This document shows, piece after piece, positions 14,053-19,579 of a stretch of DNA of 26,483 bases. Under the pieces are notes generated by a model. That model saw only the letters and a list, made by a program, of their open reading frames with translations, was not told where the DNA came from and searched no databases. The stretch is taken from positions 1-26,483 of the IMG/VR virus record IMGVR_UViG_3300020477_000113. One strand, 5' to 3'. The position numbers and the translations under genes are program-made. Source of the stretch: a virus. Within the stretch, counting starts at the first letter, position 1. Each line of letters opens with the position of its first letter.

Positions 14053-14184
14053 TTAAAAAGGTATATCGTCAGTGTCGGGAGCATTCAGGTTCGCGCGAGT
14101 CTGCTCCTCGGCGAGTTCGCTAATCGTCGGCGCTTCGTCGCGCAGACAATCGGAACAGACTTTGCAGTTATCGCAATTACTCAT
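14053..14184 (-). CDS. 43-residue Cys-rich protein with an SSB-type C-terminal tip
   Basis: ATG 14184 has GGAGG eight bases upstream; an in-frame ATG at 14256 lacks one. The protein starts MSNCDNCKVCSDC, giving four Cys at 4, 7, 10 and 13 that could bind a metal, then a short acidic helix (ISELAEEQTR) and the end NAPDTDDIPF. The last five residues, DDIPF, are those of the phage SSB tip (DDDIPF), but codons differ between the two genes, so it is not a recent copy. It is the first leftward gene out of the control region and has its own terminator, so it is likely expressed early. Confidence 0.7.
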   Translation of the reverse strand: MSNCDNCKVCSDCLRDEAPTISELAEEQTRANLNAPDTDDIPF

Positions 14185-14262
14185 CTCATCCTCCAAAAAA
14201 TGTTTAAGTAGTGTGGGTGGTTGCCTTGGTAGCGGGCCGTTTGGGATATCCCTCACGCACGC

Positions 14263-14412
14263 TCAAGGGGTAAACTACGTTTAGGCCACTGCAGAACGCC
14301 TAGCGATCCTTCGTATGCGGTAATTTCCAGAAATAACCGCCGTTACCAGAAGACGAAGAACCGCATACGATGTTTAGGATCGATTGGTGGGCGAAGTGCG
14401 CCGACCCCTTGA
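14263..14412. ncRNA. nested long-range stem-loop domain
   Basis: Four or more stems nest exactly: TCAAGGGGT/ACCCCTTGA (14263-14271 with 14404-14412), CGCC/GGCG (14297-14300 with 14390-14393), CGATCCT/AGGATCG (14304-14310 with 14376-14382) and TCGTATGCGG/CCGCATACGA (14311-14320 with 14361-14370). The last two are continuous on one side, with a five-base bulge on the other. Such nesting over 150 bases is hard to get by chance and suggests a folded RNA or extruded DNA structure. Direction is not decided. Confidence 0.5.
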
Positions 14413-14554
14413 ACTTGCATAAGACGGAACAAACAAAAAGTGTGGCTTTAGCCACTCTCTACCGTCGTGAGGTGTAGCCCATCTCGGCCCCGGCCAAGGC
14501 AAACACACACACACACGCAACAAAACTAGCGTGGGACTAGATGCGAAGTGCGGT

Positions 14555-14748
14555 TCTGGACTTCCAGCAACACCGGATGCATTAGCGAACGCATCGCTAA
14601 TGCTCTTTAAGAGCGCGGAGCGCACCAATTGGAATTTGGAAGACAGTCCCCCCGAGCGAAGCGAAGAAAAGTGGCGTAAAGCGCGAAGGAGTTACGCGAC
14701 TGAGTGTAGCCACTTTATGCCTCTCCAGTATTAAATCGGAAGTCCGGG
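14555..14748. ncRNA. closed multibranch structural domain
   Basis: An 11-bp closing stem (14555-14565 with 14738-14748, two G-T pairs if read as plus-strand RNA) encloses three hairpins: GCATTAGCGA/TCGCTAATGC (14579-14603, loop ACGCA), GCTCT/AGAGC (14602-14614) and AAAGTGGC/GCCACTTT (14668-14716), which itself can hold GCGTAA/TTACGC. The result is a cloverleaf-like layout of about 194 nt. The G-T pairs in the closing stem favour plus-strand RNA. Confidence 0.45.
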
Positions 14749-14792
14749 TTCGCTACGCAGCACAGTCCTTAAGCGGCCTACACCGTGGGGGT

Positions 14793-14977
14793 CCGGGGGT
14801 TTGTCGTAACCCCCGGTGGGGATGCAAGGGGTGAAACCCCTTGCTGGGTAACGAAGGAAGGGAATAAAGACATGATCGTTCCATCGATCATAGTCTTAGG
14901 GGTCAAGGGGCGAAGCCCTTGTGCGGGTCAAGGGAAGCAGTTCCCTTGTCGGGGGGTGTCGGGGGAGCGAAGCCCCC
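14793..14977. repeat. array of five GC-rich hairpins plus one AT-richer hairpin
   Basis: Stems: CCGGGGGTT/AACCCCCGG (14793-14816), GCAAGGGGT/ACCCCTTGC with GAA loop (14824-14844), ATGATCG/CGATCAT (14872-14891), CAAGGG/CCCTTG (14904-14921), CAAGGGAA/TTCCCTTG (14929-14948) and GGGGG/CCCCC (14961-14977). Several share a CAAGGG(G) stem and a GCGAAG loop, so the array probably grew by duplication or convergent shuffling. Such hairpins are not followed by T runs, so they are not ordinary terminators. Confidence 0.6.
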
Positions 14978-15119
14978 TGATATGCGAAGCAAGCCATAAC
15001 GGCTCGACATTCAAAATGACGATATCGTATTCCCGTGTTAGCAAGTGTGAAATCCTAAGACGCTGACAAAGCTCACTGTTTCCATTGTGCGTAGACAAGA
15101 AATTAGAGCGCGGCCCTTC

Positions 15120-15125
15120 TATAAT
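15120..15125 (+). promoter_or_regulatory. candidate -10 of the late promoter
   Basis: A perfect TATAAT lies 34 bases before the small-terminase ATG. The best -35-like hexamer, TAGACA at 15092-15097, is 22 bases away, too far for an unaided sigma-70 promoter, so an activator or other -35 would be required. It is the only strong -10 facing the late genes in the control region. Confidence 0.35.
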
Positions 15126-15159
15126 TCCCCGCAGTCGTTACAGAAGTGAAGCTAGGTAC

Positions 15160-15603
15160 ATGCCGAAGAAGAAGAAATCTCAGTCGCAACTCAAACACGC
15201 CGTCCCAACACCAGTTGGCGAAGTACAGCTGACAAGACGACAGAAAGCAGTCGTTGATGCCATGGTAGAAGGCGAGCCAGACGGTGAAGGCGTGTTGCGA
15301 CCTGTGACCGTGACAAGAGCAGCGGAAATCGCCGGATACGCTAAAGGCGAGAGTGGCCGAACAGCAGCCTCTAAAACTCTCCGAAGACCTCATGTTCAAG
15401 CATATCTCTTTCAGAGAGTAGCAGAACAGGTTGGTCTAGGTGCTGTTGGAGCTTCACATGTACTCAATCGCTTAGCACTCAGTGCCAAGAGTGAGTATGT
15501 GCAACTCGAAGCAAGCAAGGATCTCCTCGATCGTGCAGGGTTCAAGGCACCAGAAAAGGTGCAGCACCAGCACGACGTGTCGATCAACATAGACCTCGGA
15601 TGA
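15160..15603 (+). CDS. terminase small subunit
   Basis: 147 residues. A basic N-terminus (MPKKKKSQ) leads to a helix-turn-helix (LTRRQKAVVDAMVEG, then VTRAAEIAGYAKGESGRTAASKTLRRPHVQAYL), then a helical middle (ASHVLNRLALSAKSEYVQLEASKDLLDRAG) and the end HQHDVSINIDLG. This layout, with the HxHDVSINIDL-type tail, is that of phage small terminases, which recognise the packaging site and recruit the large subunit. The frame extends to 15085 upstream, but MPKKKK fits best. It faces away from the control region, which may include the packaging site. Confidence 0.85.
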   Translation: MPKKKKSQSQLKHAVPTPVGEVQLTRRQKAVVDAMVEGEPDGEGVLRPVTVTRAAEIAGYAKGESGRTAASKTLRRPHVQAYLFQRVAEQVGLGAVGASHVLNRLALSAKSEYVQLEASKDLLDRAGFKAPEKVQHQHDVSINIDLG

Positions 15604-15739
15604 GGGTGTCTATAACAGACCCCCCCTCCGAAAGTGGGGTACTACCGTTCCCCTTAAGGCCCCTCACAGCTAGAAATGCTCTCAAAAGCACGCAGTCCCA
15701 TATGAGGGCGTATTGTATATTTTTGCTAGGGAGTGTGCC

Positions 15740-16078
15740 TTGCATTGGACGGGAGTAGTTTTAGGGGAGTTACGACGTGAGGCTGGGATAACGCGGTCTC
15801 AGTTATCTTTGGATTCCGGGGTTGCCGCTTCGACGCTGGCGGCGGTTGAAGGCGGTCGGCGGGAAACGACGGTTCGTAAGCTGGAGAATATTTTAGGGGC
15901 TTTAGGGTACGAGCTAGAGGTTGTTCCGGTATCGGGAGTAGGCCGTGGTCGTCGGGCGCCGAATGCTTTGAGGCCGGATAGAGAGTTTGTTTCGGATGTT
16001 TATGATGATTTGACTGATAGGGAATTGGGCTGTGATTTGTTTGAAGTTCTTCATGCTTTTCGGGATTCTAAAACATAG
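15740..16078 (+). CDS. XRE-family regulator, TTG start
   Basis: About 112 residues from TTG 15740, which has AGGGAG nine bases upstream; the frame has no ATG and another TTG lies at 15713. The HTH is clear: GELRREAGITRSQLSLDSGV, AASTLAAVEGGRRETTVRKL, ENILGALGYELEVVP. A basic linker (GRGRRAPNA) and an acidic C-terminal region (VYDDLTDRELGCDLFEVL) follow. Codon use is heavy in GGG/GTT compared with its neighbours, hinting at separate origin. It lies between the terminase genes, ends at a weak terminator and is a candidate lysogeny repressor or late regulator; an antitoxin is another option, but no toxin partner is seen. Confidence 0.75.
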   Translation: MHWTGVVLGELRREAGITRSQLSLDSGVAASTLAAVEGGRRETTVRKLENILGALGYELEVVPVSGVGRGRRAPNALRPDREFVSDVYDDLTDRELGCDLFEVLHAFRDSKT

Positions 16079-16095
16079 AGCAAACGTCTGTGCGT

Positions 16096-16113
16096 AGCCC
16101 TGGCGGGTTTTTT
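16096..16113 (+). terminator. weak intrinsic terminator after the XRE gene
   Basis: AGCCC/GGGTT around a TGGC loop (one G-T pair) is followed by a run of T. It starts 17 bases after the regulator's stop codon. Confidence 0.5.
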
Positions 16114-16128
16114 GGGTTGATATGGTCT

Positions 16129-16221
16129 TGCCGGGATGAGCGCGGAATCTTTAGCACTGGATTATGTTGACGCCACTCTACCTCCTCTAAGCAGCCCAGC
16201 GTCAACGGCGCTCTCCCGGCA
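16129..16221. ncRNA. long imperfect stem-loop between regulator and late genes
   Basis: An outer stem pairs 16129-16143 with 16208-16221 (TGCCGGGA with TCCCGGCA, then GAGCGC with GCGCTC, one bulged base). An inner stem pairs GTTGACGC (16166-16173) with GCGTCAAC (16199-16206). The apical loop is pyrimidine-rich. The 93-base element has no gene and lies just after a terminator and before the late small-protein genes. It may be a leader structure, a small RNA or part of a packaging site. Confidence 0.5.
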
Positions 16222-16258
16222 CCAGGAAAGGCCATCGCCATAGGCGGATAGTTTAGGG

Positions 16259-16558
16259 ATGTTACTGGAAGCCACGACTGCCGTACTGATCGCCGCAACG
16301 CCTCAAGAGGGCGTGCGTCAACAACCCCCAGGCTGTCCCCCGCACGAAATCTGGCGTGACACACTTTCGCAGAAGTTTGGTGAGAACCGCATTTTCAAGG
16401 GCATTACCGGAACCGGAGATATCGTCCGGATTTATATGAATTTTGGCTCCGGTACATGGACCGCCACCCTCGAAAACGCTGGCTTTGAATGCCAGAAGGC
16501 GCATGGCCGGGACGGTATTTTGTCTCCTGGCGCGAGGATGCTGGAAACCACGCAATGA
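16259..16558 (+). CDS. small probably exported protein of an alphaproteobacterial family
   Basis: 99 residues. The N-terminal hydrophobic segment (MLLEATTAVLIAATPQEG) looks like a short or degraded signal peptide. The central part (IWRDTLSQKFGENRIFKGIT, GTGDIVRIYMNFGSGTWTAT) follows a pattern I know from small hypothetical proteins of Alphaproteobacteria and their phages, where 'L...YGE.....G......E....GTWT' recurs. Its function is not known. No proper ribosome site precedes the ATG. It overlaps the next microgene by four bases (ATGA). Confidence 0.65.
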   Translation: MLLEATTAVLIAATPQEGVRQQPPGCPPHEIWRDTLSQKFGENRIFKGITGTGDIVRIYMNFGSGTWTATLENAGFECQKAHGRDGILSPGARMLETTQ

Positions 16559-16668
16559 TGTTCCACATGATCTTTGCCAAGCACGTTACCGATGGTCTTT
16601 TCAGCCTCTATAGATGGATTAGACGCATATTTTCACGCCTCAAAAGGCTCCTTCTGTGGGGCCGGTAA
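16555..16668 (+). CDS. 37-residue basic amphipathic microprotein
   Basis: The start overlaps the upstream stop (ATGA) with a second ATG directly after it. After MMFHMIFAKHVTDGLF the sequence becomes a basic amphipathic helix (SLYRWIRRIFSRLKRLLLWG). It resembles antimicrobial-type or membrane-active peptides in composition. It may be a real coupled gene or a chance frame. A membrane or DNA-contact role would be guesswork. Confidence 0.45.
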   Translation: MMFHMIFAKHVTDGLFSLYRWIRRIFSRLKRLLLWGR

Positions 16669-16686
16669 CAATCATGGAGAAAAGCG

Positions 16687-16797
16687 ATGCCTAAAGGTAA
16701 AGGATACGGCGAGAAACCGAAACGGGCCAAGCCTGGAACCAAGAGAAAGGTGACAAAGCGCACAAGAAAGCCTCGCCGTGCTGTGAAATACGCCTAA
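16687..16797 (+). CDS. protamine-like Lys/Arg-rich microprotein (36 residues)
   Basis: ATG 16687 with GGAGA ribosome site. The protein is almost half Lys/Arg, begins MPKGKGYGEKPKRAKPG and continues TKRKVTKRTRKPRRAV. Similar small 'MPKGKG-Y-G' basic proteins occur near the packaging and structural genes of T7-like podoviruses. It probably binds DNA in the virion or during packaging. It lies four bases before the next start. Confidence 0.7.
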   Translation: MPKGKGYGEKPKRAKPGTKRKVTKRTRKPRRAVKYA

Positions 16798-16800
16798 ATC

Positions 16801-17025
16801 ATGGGCGAGGGACTTGAGTGGATTACCGGTCTGTCCCATGACGATTTAAGCCGCCTGAGAGCGTCGGTTCGCCGCGTCCAAATGCGGCATTATCCTGACC
16901 GGCATATCAATGATTATGAATGCGACAAGATCATCGCCTCGCTTGGGCCGCAAGTTGCTGAAAAGCAGATCAAGGCCCAGGTCGATGCAGGTATTTTGGC
17001 AGCAAAACCTATCGTGCATGGATAA
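16801..17025 (+). CDS. conserved small podovirus protein upstream of the large terminase
   Basis: 74 residues, helical: MGEGLEWITGLSHDDLSRLR, a basic helix RRVQMRHYPDRHINDYECDK, then a second helical half (PQVAEKQIKAQVDAG). This type of protein recurs just before the large terminase in T7-like alphaproteobacterial phages; its role is unknown, possibly packaging-related. Its TAA shares one base with the large-terminase ATG (TAATG), so the two are translationally coupled. Confidence 0.75.
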   Translation: MGEGLEWITGLSHDDLSRLRASVRRVQMRHYPDRHINDYECDKIIASLGPQVAEKQIKAQVDAGILAAKPIVHG

Positions 17026-18560
17026 TGCCTACCATCACCTATAAGCCGGATGGTACGGTTCTTAAATCCTTTATGAAGTCGGACAGATTTGTTCGCGGCA
17101 TACGCGGCCCTATCGGCTCCGGTACGTCAACGGCCTGTTGTATAGAGATATTCCGCCGCGCTTGCGCCCAGGAACCTGACGATAAAGGCATTCGGCGCAG
17201 CCGTGCGGCAATCGTGCGGAATACGTTTCCGGAACTAAAACTGACCACGGCCAAAACATGGCTCGAATGGTTTCCGGAAAACGATTTCGGGCATTTCTCA
17301 TGGTCGCCGCCCTTCATTCATATGATTAAGGTCAACGATATCGAGCTTGAGGTAATCTTTCTCGCACTCGACAAGCCTGAAGATATTAAAAAGCTGTTAT
17401 CGCTTGAGTTGACTTTCTGCTGGATCAACGAGGCCCGTGAAGTGCCGAAGCAGATCGTGGATGCGGCAACCAGCAGATTGCGAAGATTCCCGGCGATGAA
17501 GGACGGTGGGGCTACATGGTCGGGCCTGATTATGGATACCAACGCGCCTTCCGAAGAACATTGGTGGCCGATCATGGCTGGCGAAGTACCCGTGCCGGAA
17601 TGGATGAGTGAGGCTGACCGGCTGACGCTGGTGACACCCGCCGATTGGGAGTTCTTCACTCAGCCGCCCGGAATGCTGGAAAAGACAAACGCGCAGGGCG
17701 AAGTCACCGGATACCATGTCAATCAACGTGCCGAAAATGTGAGAAACCTGGATGGCGATTATTACCCCGGCCTGATTCAAGGTAAGGGCCAGGACTGGAT
17801 CGACGTGTATGTGATGAACAAGCTCGGCACCCACTCTGCTGGCAAGCCGGTCTATTCGACATTCCGCCAGGAAGCACATATCGCCAAGGAGCCGCTCGAA
17901 TGTGTGCCGTCACAGGACGTATGGGTGGGTGTGGATTTTGGGTTGACCCCAGCAGCGATATTCGCACAGAGCCTTCATGGCCGCTGGCGTATTCTGAAGG
18001 AAGTGGTGCGCTCGGATATGGGGGCGAAGCGCTTTGCCGGTGAGATCAAAAAGGCAATGGGCGAGTTTCCTCTTACCGAAGGTGCCAAGTTTCTGATCTA
18101 CGGCGATCCGGCTGGCGATCATCGCGCACAGACCGACGAAAATACGCCGTTTAGAATTTTCCGCGCTGAAGGCTTGATAGCCAGAAAAGCGCCGACCAAC
18201 GATCCCGATATTCGTATTGAAGCCGTGGAGACGGTTCTCAACCGCATGATTGACGGACAACCAGGTATTCTGATCGATCCGCGCTGCGTGGTTCTCAAAC
18301 AAGGCTTTAACGGCGGATATAATTTTCCGTCCGTTGCCGGAACTATCGACCAGTACCAGGAGCGGCCAGCCAAGAACAAGGCATCTCACCCGCATGATGC
18401 GCTTCAATATCTCATGCTGGGTGCCGGTGAAGGCCGCGCACTGACAATAGGCGATAAACCAGCCAAGCCGCATGTAGTGGAGCGGTCACAGAATATCTTT
18501 GACCGGCGCATTCAAAAAGGGAGGCTGACATCTCGGACTCAACGCTTTGCCGTCCATTGA
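17025..18560 (+). CDS. terminase large subunit (ATPase plus nuclease)
   Basis: 511 residues, the DNA-packaging motor. N-terminal ATPase: P-loop GPIGSGTST (28-36), in which the usual Lys is Thr34, with Arg24 and Arg27 just upstream that could serve as in lambda-type terminases; Walker B region LTFCWINEARE, with Glu136 as the catalytic acid. C-terminal nuclease: Asp304 in VGVDFGL, Asp361 in IYGDPAGD and Asp458 in HPHDALQYL, the RNase H-like triad. It is full length and has a basic tail. It starts by TAATG overlap and its stop overlaps the next start (ATGA). Confidence 0.95.
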   Translation: MPTITYKPDGTVLKSFMKSDRFVRGIRGPIGSGTSTACCIEIFRRACAQEPDDKGIRRSRAAIVRNTFPELKLTTAKTWLEWFPENDFGHFSWSPPFIHMIKVNDIELEVIFLALDKPEDIKKLLSLELTFCWINEAREVPKQIVDAATSRLRRFPAMKDGGATWSGLIMDTNAPSEEHWWPIMAGEVPVPEWMSEADRLTLVTPADWEFFTQPPGMLEKTNAQGEVTGYHVNQRAENVRNLDGDYYPGLIQGKGQDWIDVYVMNKLGTHSAGKPVYSTFRQEAHIAKEPLECVPSQDVWVGVDFGLTPAAIFAQSLHGRWRILKEVVRSDMGAKRFAGEIKKAMGEFPLTEGAKFLIYGDPAGDHRAQTDENTPFRIFRAEGLIARKAPTNDPDIRIEAVETVLNRMIDGQPGILIDPRCVVLKQGFNGGYNFPSVAGTIDQYQERPAKNKASHPHDALQYLMLGAGEGRALTIGDKPAKPHVVERSQNIFDRRIQKGRLTSRTQRFAVH

Positions 18561-18949
18561 TTTGGAATGTGCTGTTTTTGGATTTTCCTGGCTATCCGCA
18601 GCAGCTGTGGGCGCGGATCTGGACGCGAAAGGGCTTTCGTCATGTCATGGCATTTGCCTATGACGCAGATAATAAACAATGGCTATTTGTCGAGCCGCAA
18701 CCGGGGCAGGTCATTGTGCGTATTGCTGAAGCCGTAGATGTGGAAAGATTCATCCACTTTGCAAAACGGAACGGCAAAGCATTGAGTTGGACGGAACAGC
18801 ATTGTGTAACGCACGGTTATTCGCTTCGTACCTGTGTTTCGATGATGAAGGATGTCATCGGCTTTCGCGGGTTTTGTTTTACCCCCCATGGTTTATACCG
18901 CGCCATGTTGAAAGCGGGCGCCGAACCTACGTTTGAAGGAGAGGTATAA
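18557..18949 (+). CDS. possible permuted papain-fold (NlpC/P60-like) phage protein
   Basis: 130 residues between large terminase and portal genes. A His in FRHVMAFAYD precedes a Cys in RTCVSMMKDVIG, and a final FTPHGLYRAMLKAGAE follows. The His-before-Cys order is that of circularly permuted NlpC/P60 (YiiX-like) proteins, which are often seen in podovirus structural modules. Peptidase or amidase activity during entry is possible. Assignment is by pattern only. It overlaps the terminase stop by four bases. Confidence 0.6.
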   Translation: MIWNVLFLDFPGYPQQLWARIWTRKGFRHVMAFAYDADNKQWLFVEPQPGQVIVRIAEAVDVERFIHFAKRNGKALSWTEQHCVTHGYSLRTCVSMMKDVIGFRGFCFTPHGLYRAMLKAGAEPTFEGEV

Positions 18950-18950
18950 G

Positions 18951-19178
18951 ATGGGTGGAATTTTCAAAGCACCGAAAGCGCCGCCGCCGCCACCACCGCC
19001 AGACCCAGAACTGGGTAGGCAACGGAGGGAGGCTGAACGCCAAGCCGCTGAAGAGAAGAAAAAGCAGGAAGATTTAGAGCGTGAGGAAAAAGCGCAACTG
19101 AAACGTGGGCGGCGCGGATACAAAAGCCTCTTATCGGGCGACGAGTTAGGATTCCCAAAGGGTAATTTAGGAGGCTAG
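18951..19178 (+). CDS. Pro-rich, coiled-coil small structural protein
   Basis: 75 residues from ATG 18951, with GGAGAGG upstream. Begins MGGIFKAPKAPPPPPPPDPE, then a charged helix (REAERQAAEEKKKQEDLERE) and a basic Gly/Ser tail. The 'MGG-F-P-rich' start is common to small podovirus proteins encoded before the portal; the role is unknown, perhaps a head or connector accessory. Confidence 0.7.
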   Translation: MGGIFKAPKAPPPPPPPDPELGRQRREAERQAAEEKKKQEDLEREEKAQLKRGRRGYKSLLSGDELGFPKGNLGG

Positions 19179-19180
19179 CT

Positions 19181-19576
19181 ATGCCGGTAACAGGCGCAGG
19201 GTTTGGCGGATTTGGCGGCATCGGCGGCAATTCAAGTTCTAGTGGTGGGGGACTTGGCGGCATCGGCTTCAGCGGTGGGCAAAATCCCGGTCTGGGTGGC
19301 ATGGGTATCGGCGCAGGTCCAACGTCTACAACCGGGACGCCAGCATCAACCCCTAACACGACTGCCGGTGGCAACCCCCCTGCCCCTGGATCTTTCGGCC
19401 CAAGCATTCCTATTACGCCAACAGAACCGGTCAGAACCTTGCGTCAGCCAGCGGCATCACCCCCGGTAGAGCAAGCGACGGCAACCGCGGCTCCCGCAGC
19501 TGATCCGTTAAGTGCATCGGGATATGGCGGCGGCACGACGCACAAGCGTATCGCCGTAGGACTTGGAACAGGTTAA
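19181..19576 (+). CDS. Gly/Ser/Pro-rich disordered protein
   Basis: 131 residues of low complexity: Gly-Phe/Gly-Ile repeats (GFGGFGGIGG), then Thr/Ala/Pro-rich linkers, ending GGTTHKRIAVGLGTG. No domain. AGGAGG lies upstream. It is probably a virion or head-associated flexible protein, or a membrane-tethered accessory. The bias is in the protein, and the frame is uninterrupted, so it is real despite the repeats. Confidence 0.65.
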   Translation: MPVTGAGFGGFGGIGGNSSSSGGGLGGIGFSGGQNPGLGGMGIGAGPTSTTGTPASTPNTTAGGNPPAPGSFGPSIPITPTEPVRTLRQPAASPPVEQATATAAPAADPLSASGYGGGTTHKRIAVGLGTG

Positions 19577-19579
19577 TTT

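Larger units (their letters stand above)
14185..15159. other. 975-base hairpin-rich control region without genes
   Basis: No frame here has a convincing start, ribosome site or protein-like composition. The stretch divides leftward early genes from rightward late genes, so it must hold the divergent promoters. It contains at least a dozen perfect inverted repeats: a nested long-range stem (14263-14412), a closed multibranch domain (14555-14748) and a run of simple hairpins (14793-14977). It also has an alternating CA run at 14502-14515. It could be a large structured RNA, a replication origin, a packaging site next to the small terminase gene, or a mixture of these. Confidence 0.7.

Noticed and set aside
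14502-14515. Alternating CA run as a slippage switch
   Set aside because: It lies outside any gene, so frame slippage has nothing to act on; it may be only simple-sequence drift.
14793-14977. CRISPR array in the hairpin-rich region
   Set aside because: Repeats differ in length and sequence, spacing is irregular, and no cas genes are near.
14531-15066. Open frames of 67 and 93 codons in the hairpin region (14531-14734 and 14785-15066)
   Set aside because: No ribosome sites, odd composition imposed by the inverted repeats, and no protein-like pattern.
14185-15159. Naming the structured region as GOLLD or ROOL RNA
   Set aside because: Size and phage setting fit, but I cannot match the diagnostic conserved motifs by eye; a covariance-model search would be needed.
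17910-18473. 187-codon open frame antisense to the large terminase
   Set aside because: It is a shadow of the terminase codons; no ribosome site and no recognisable domain.
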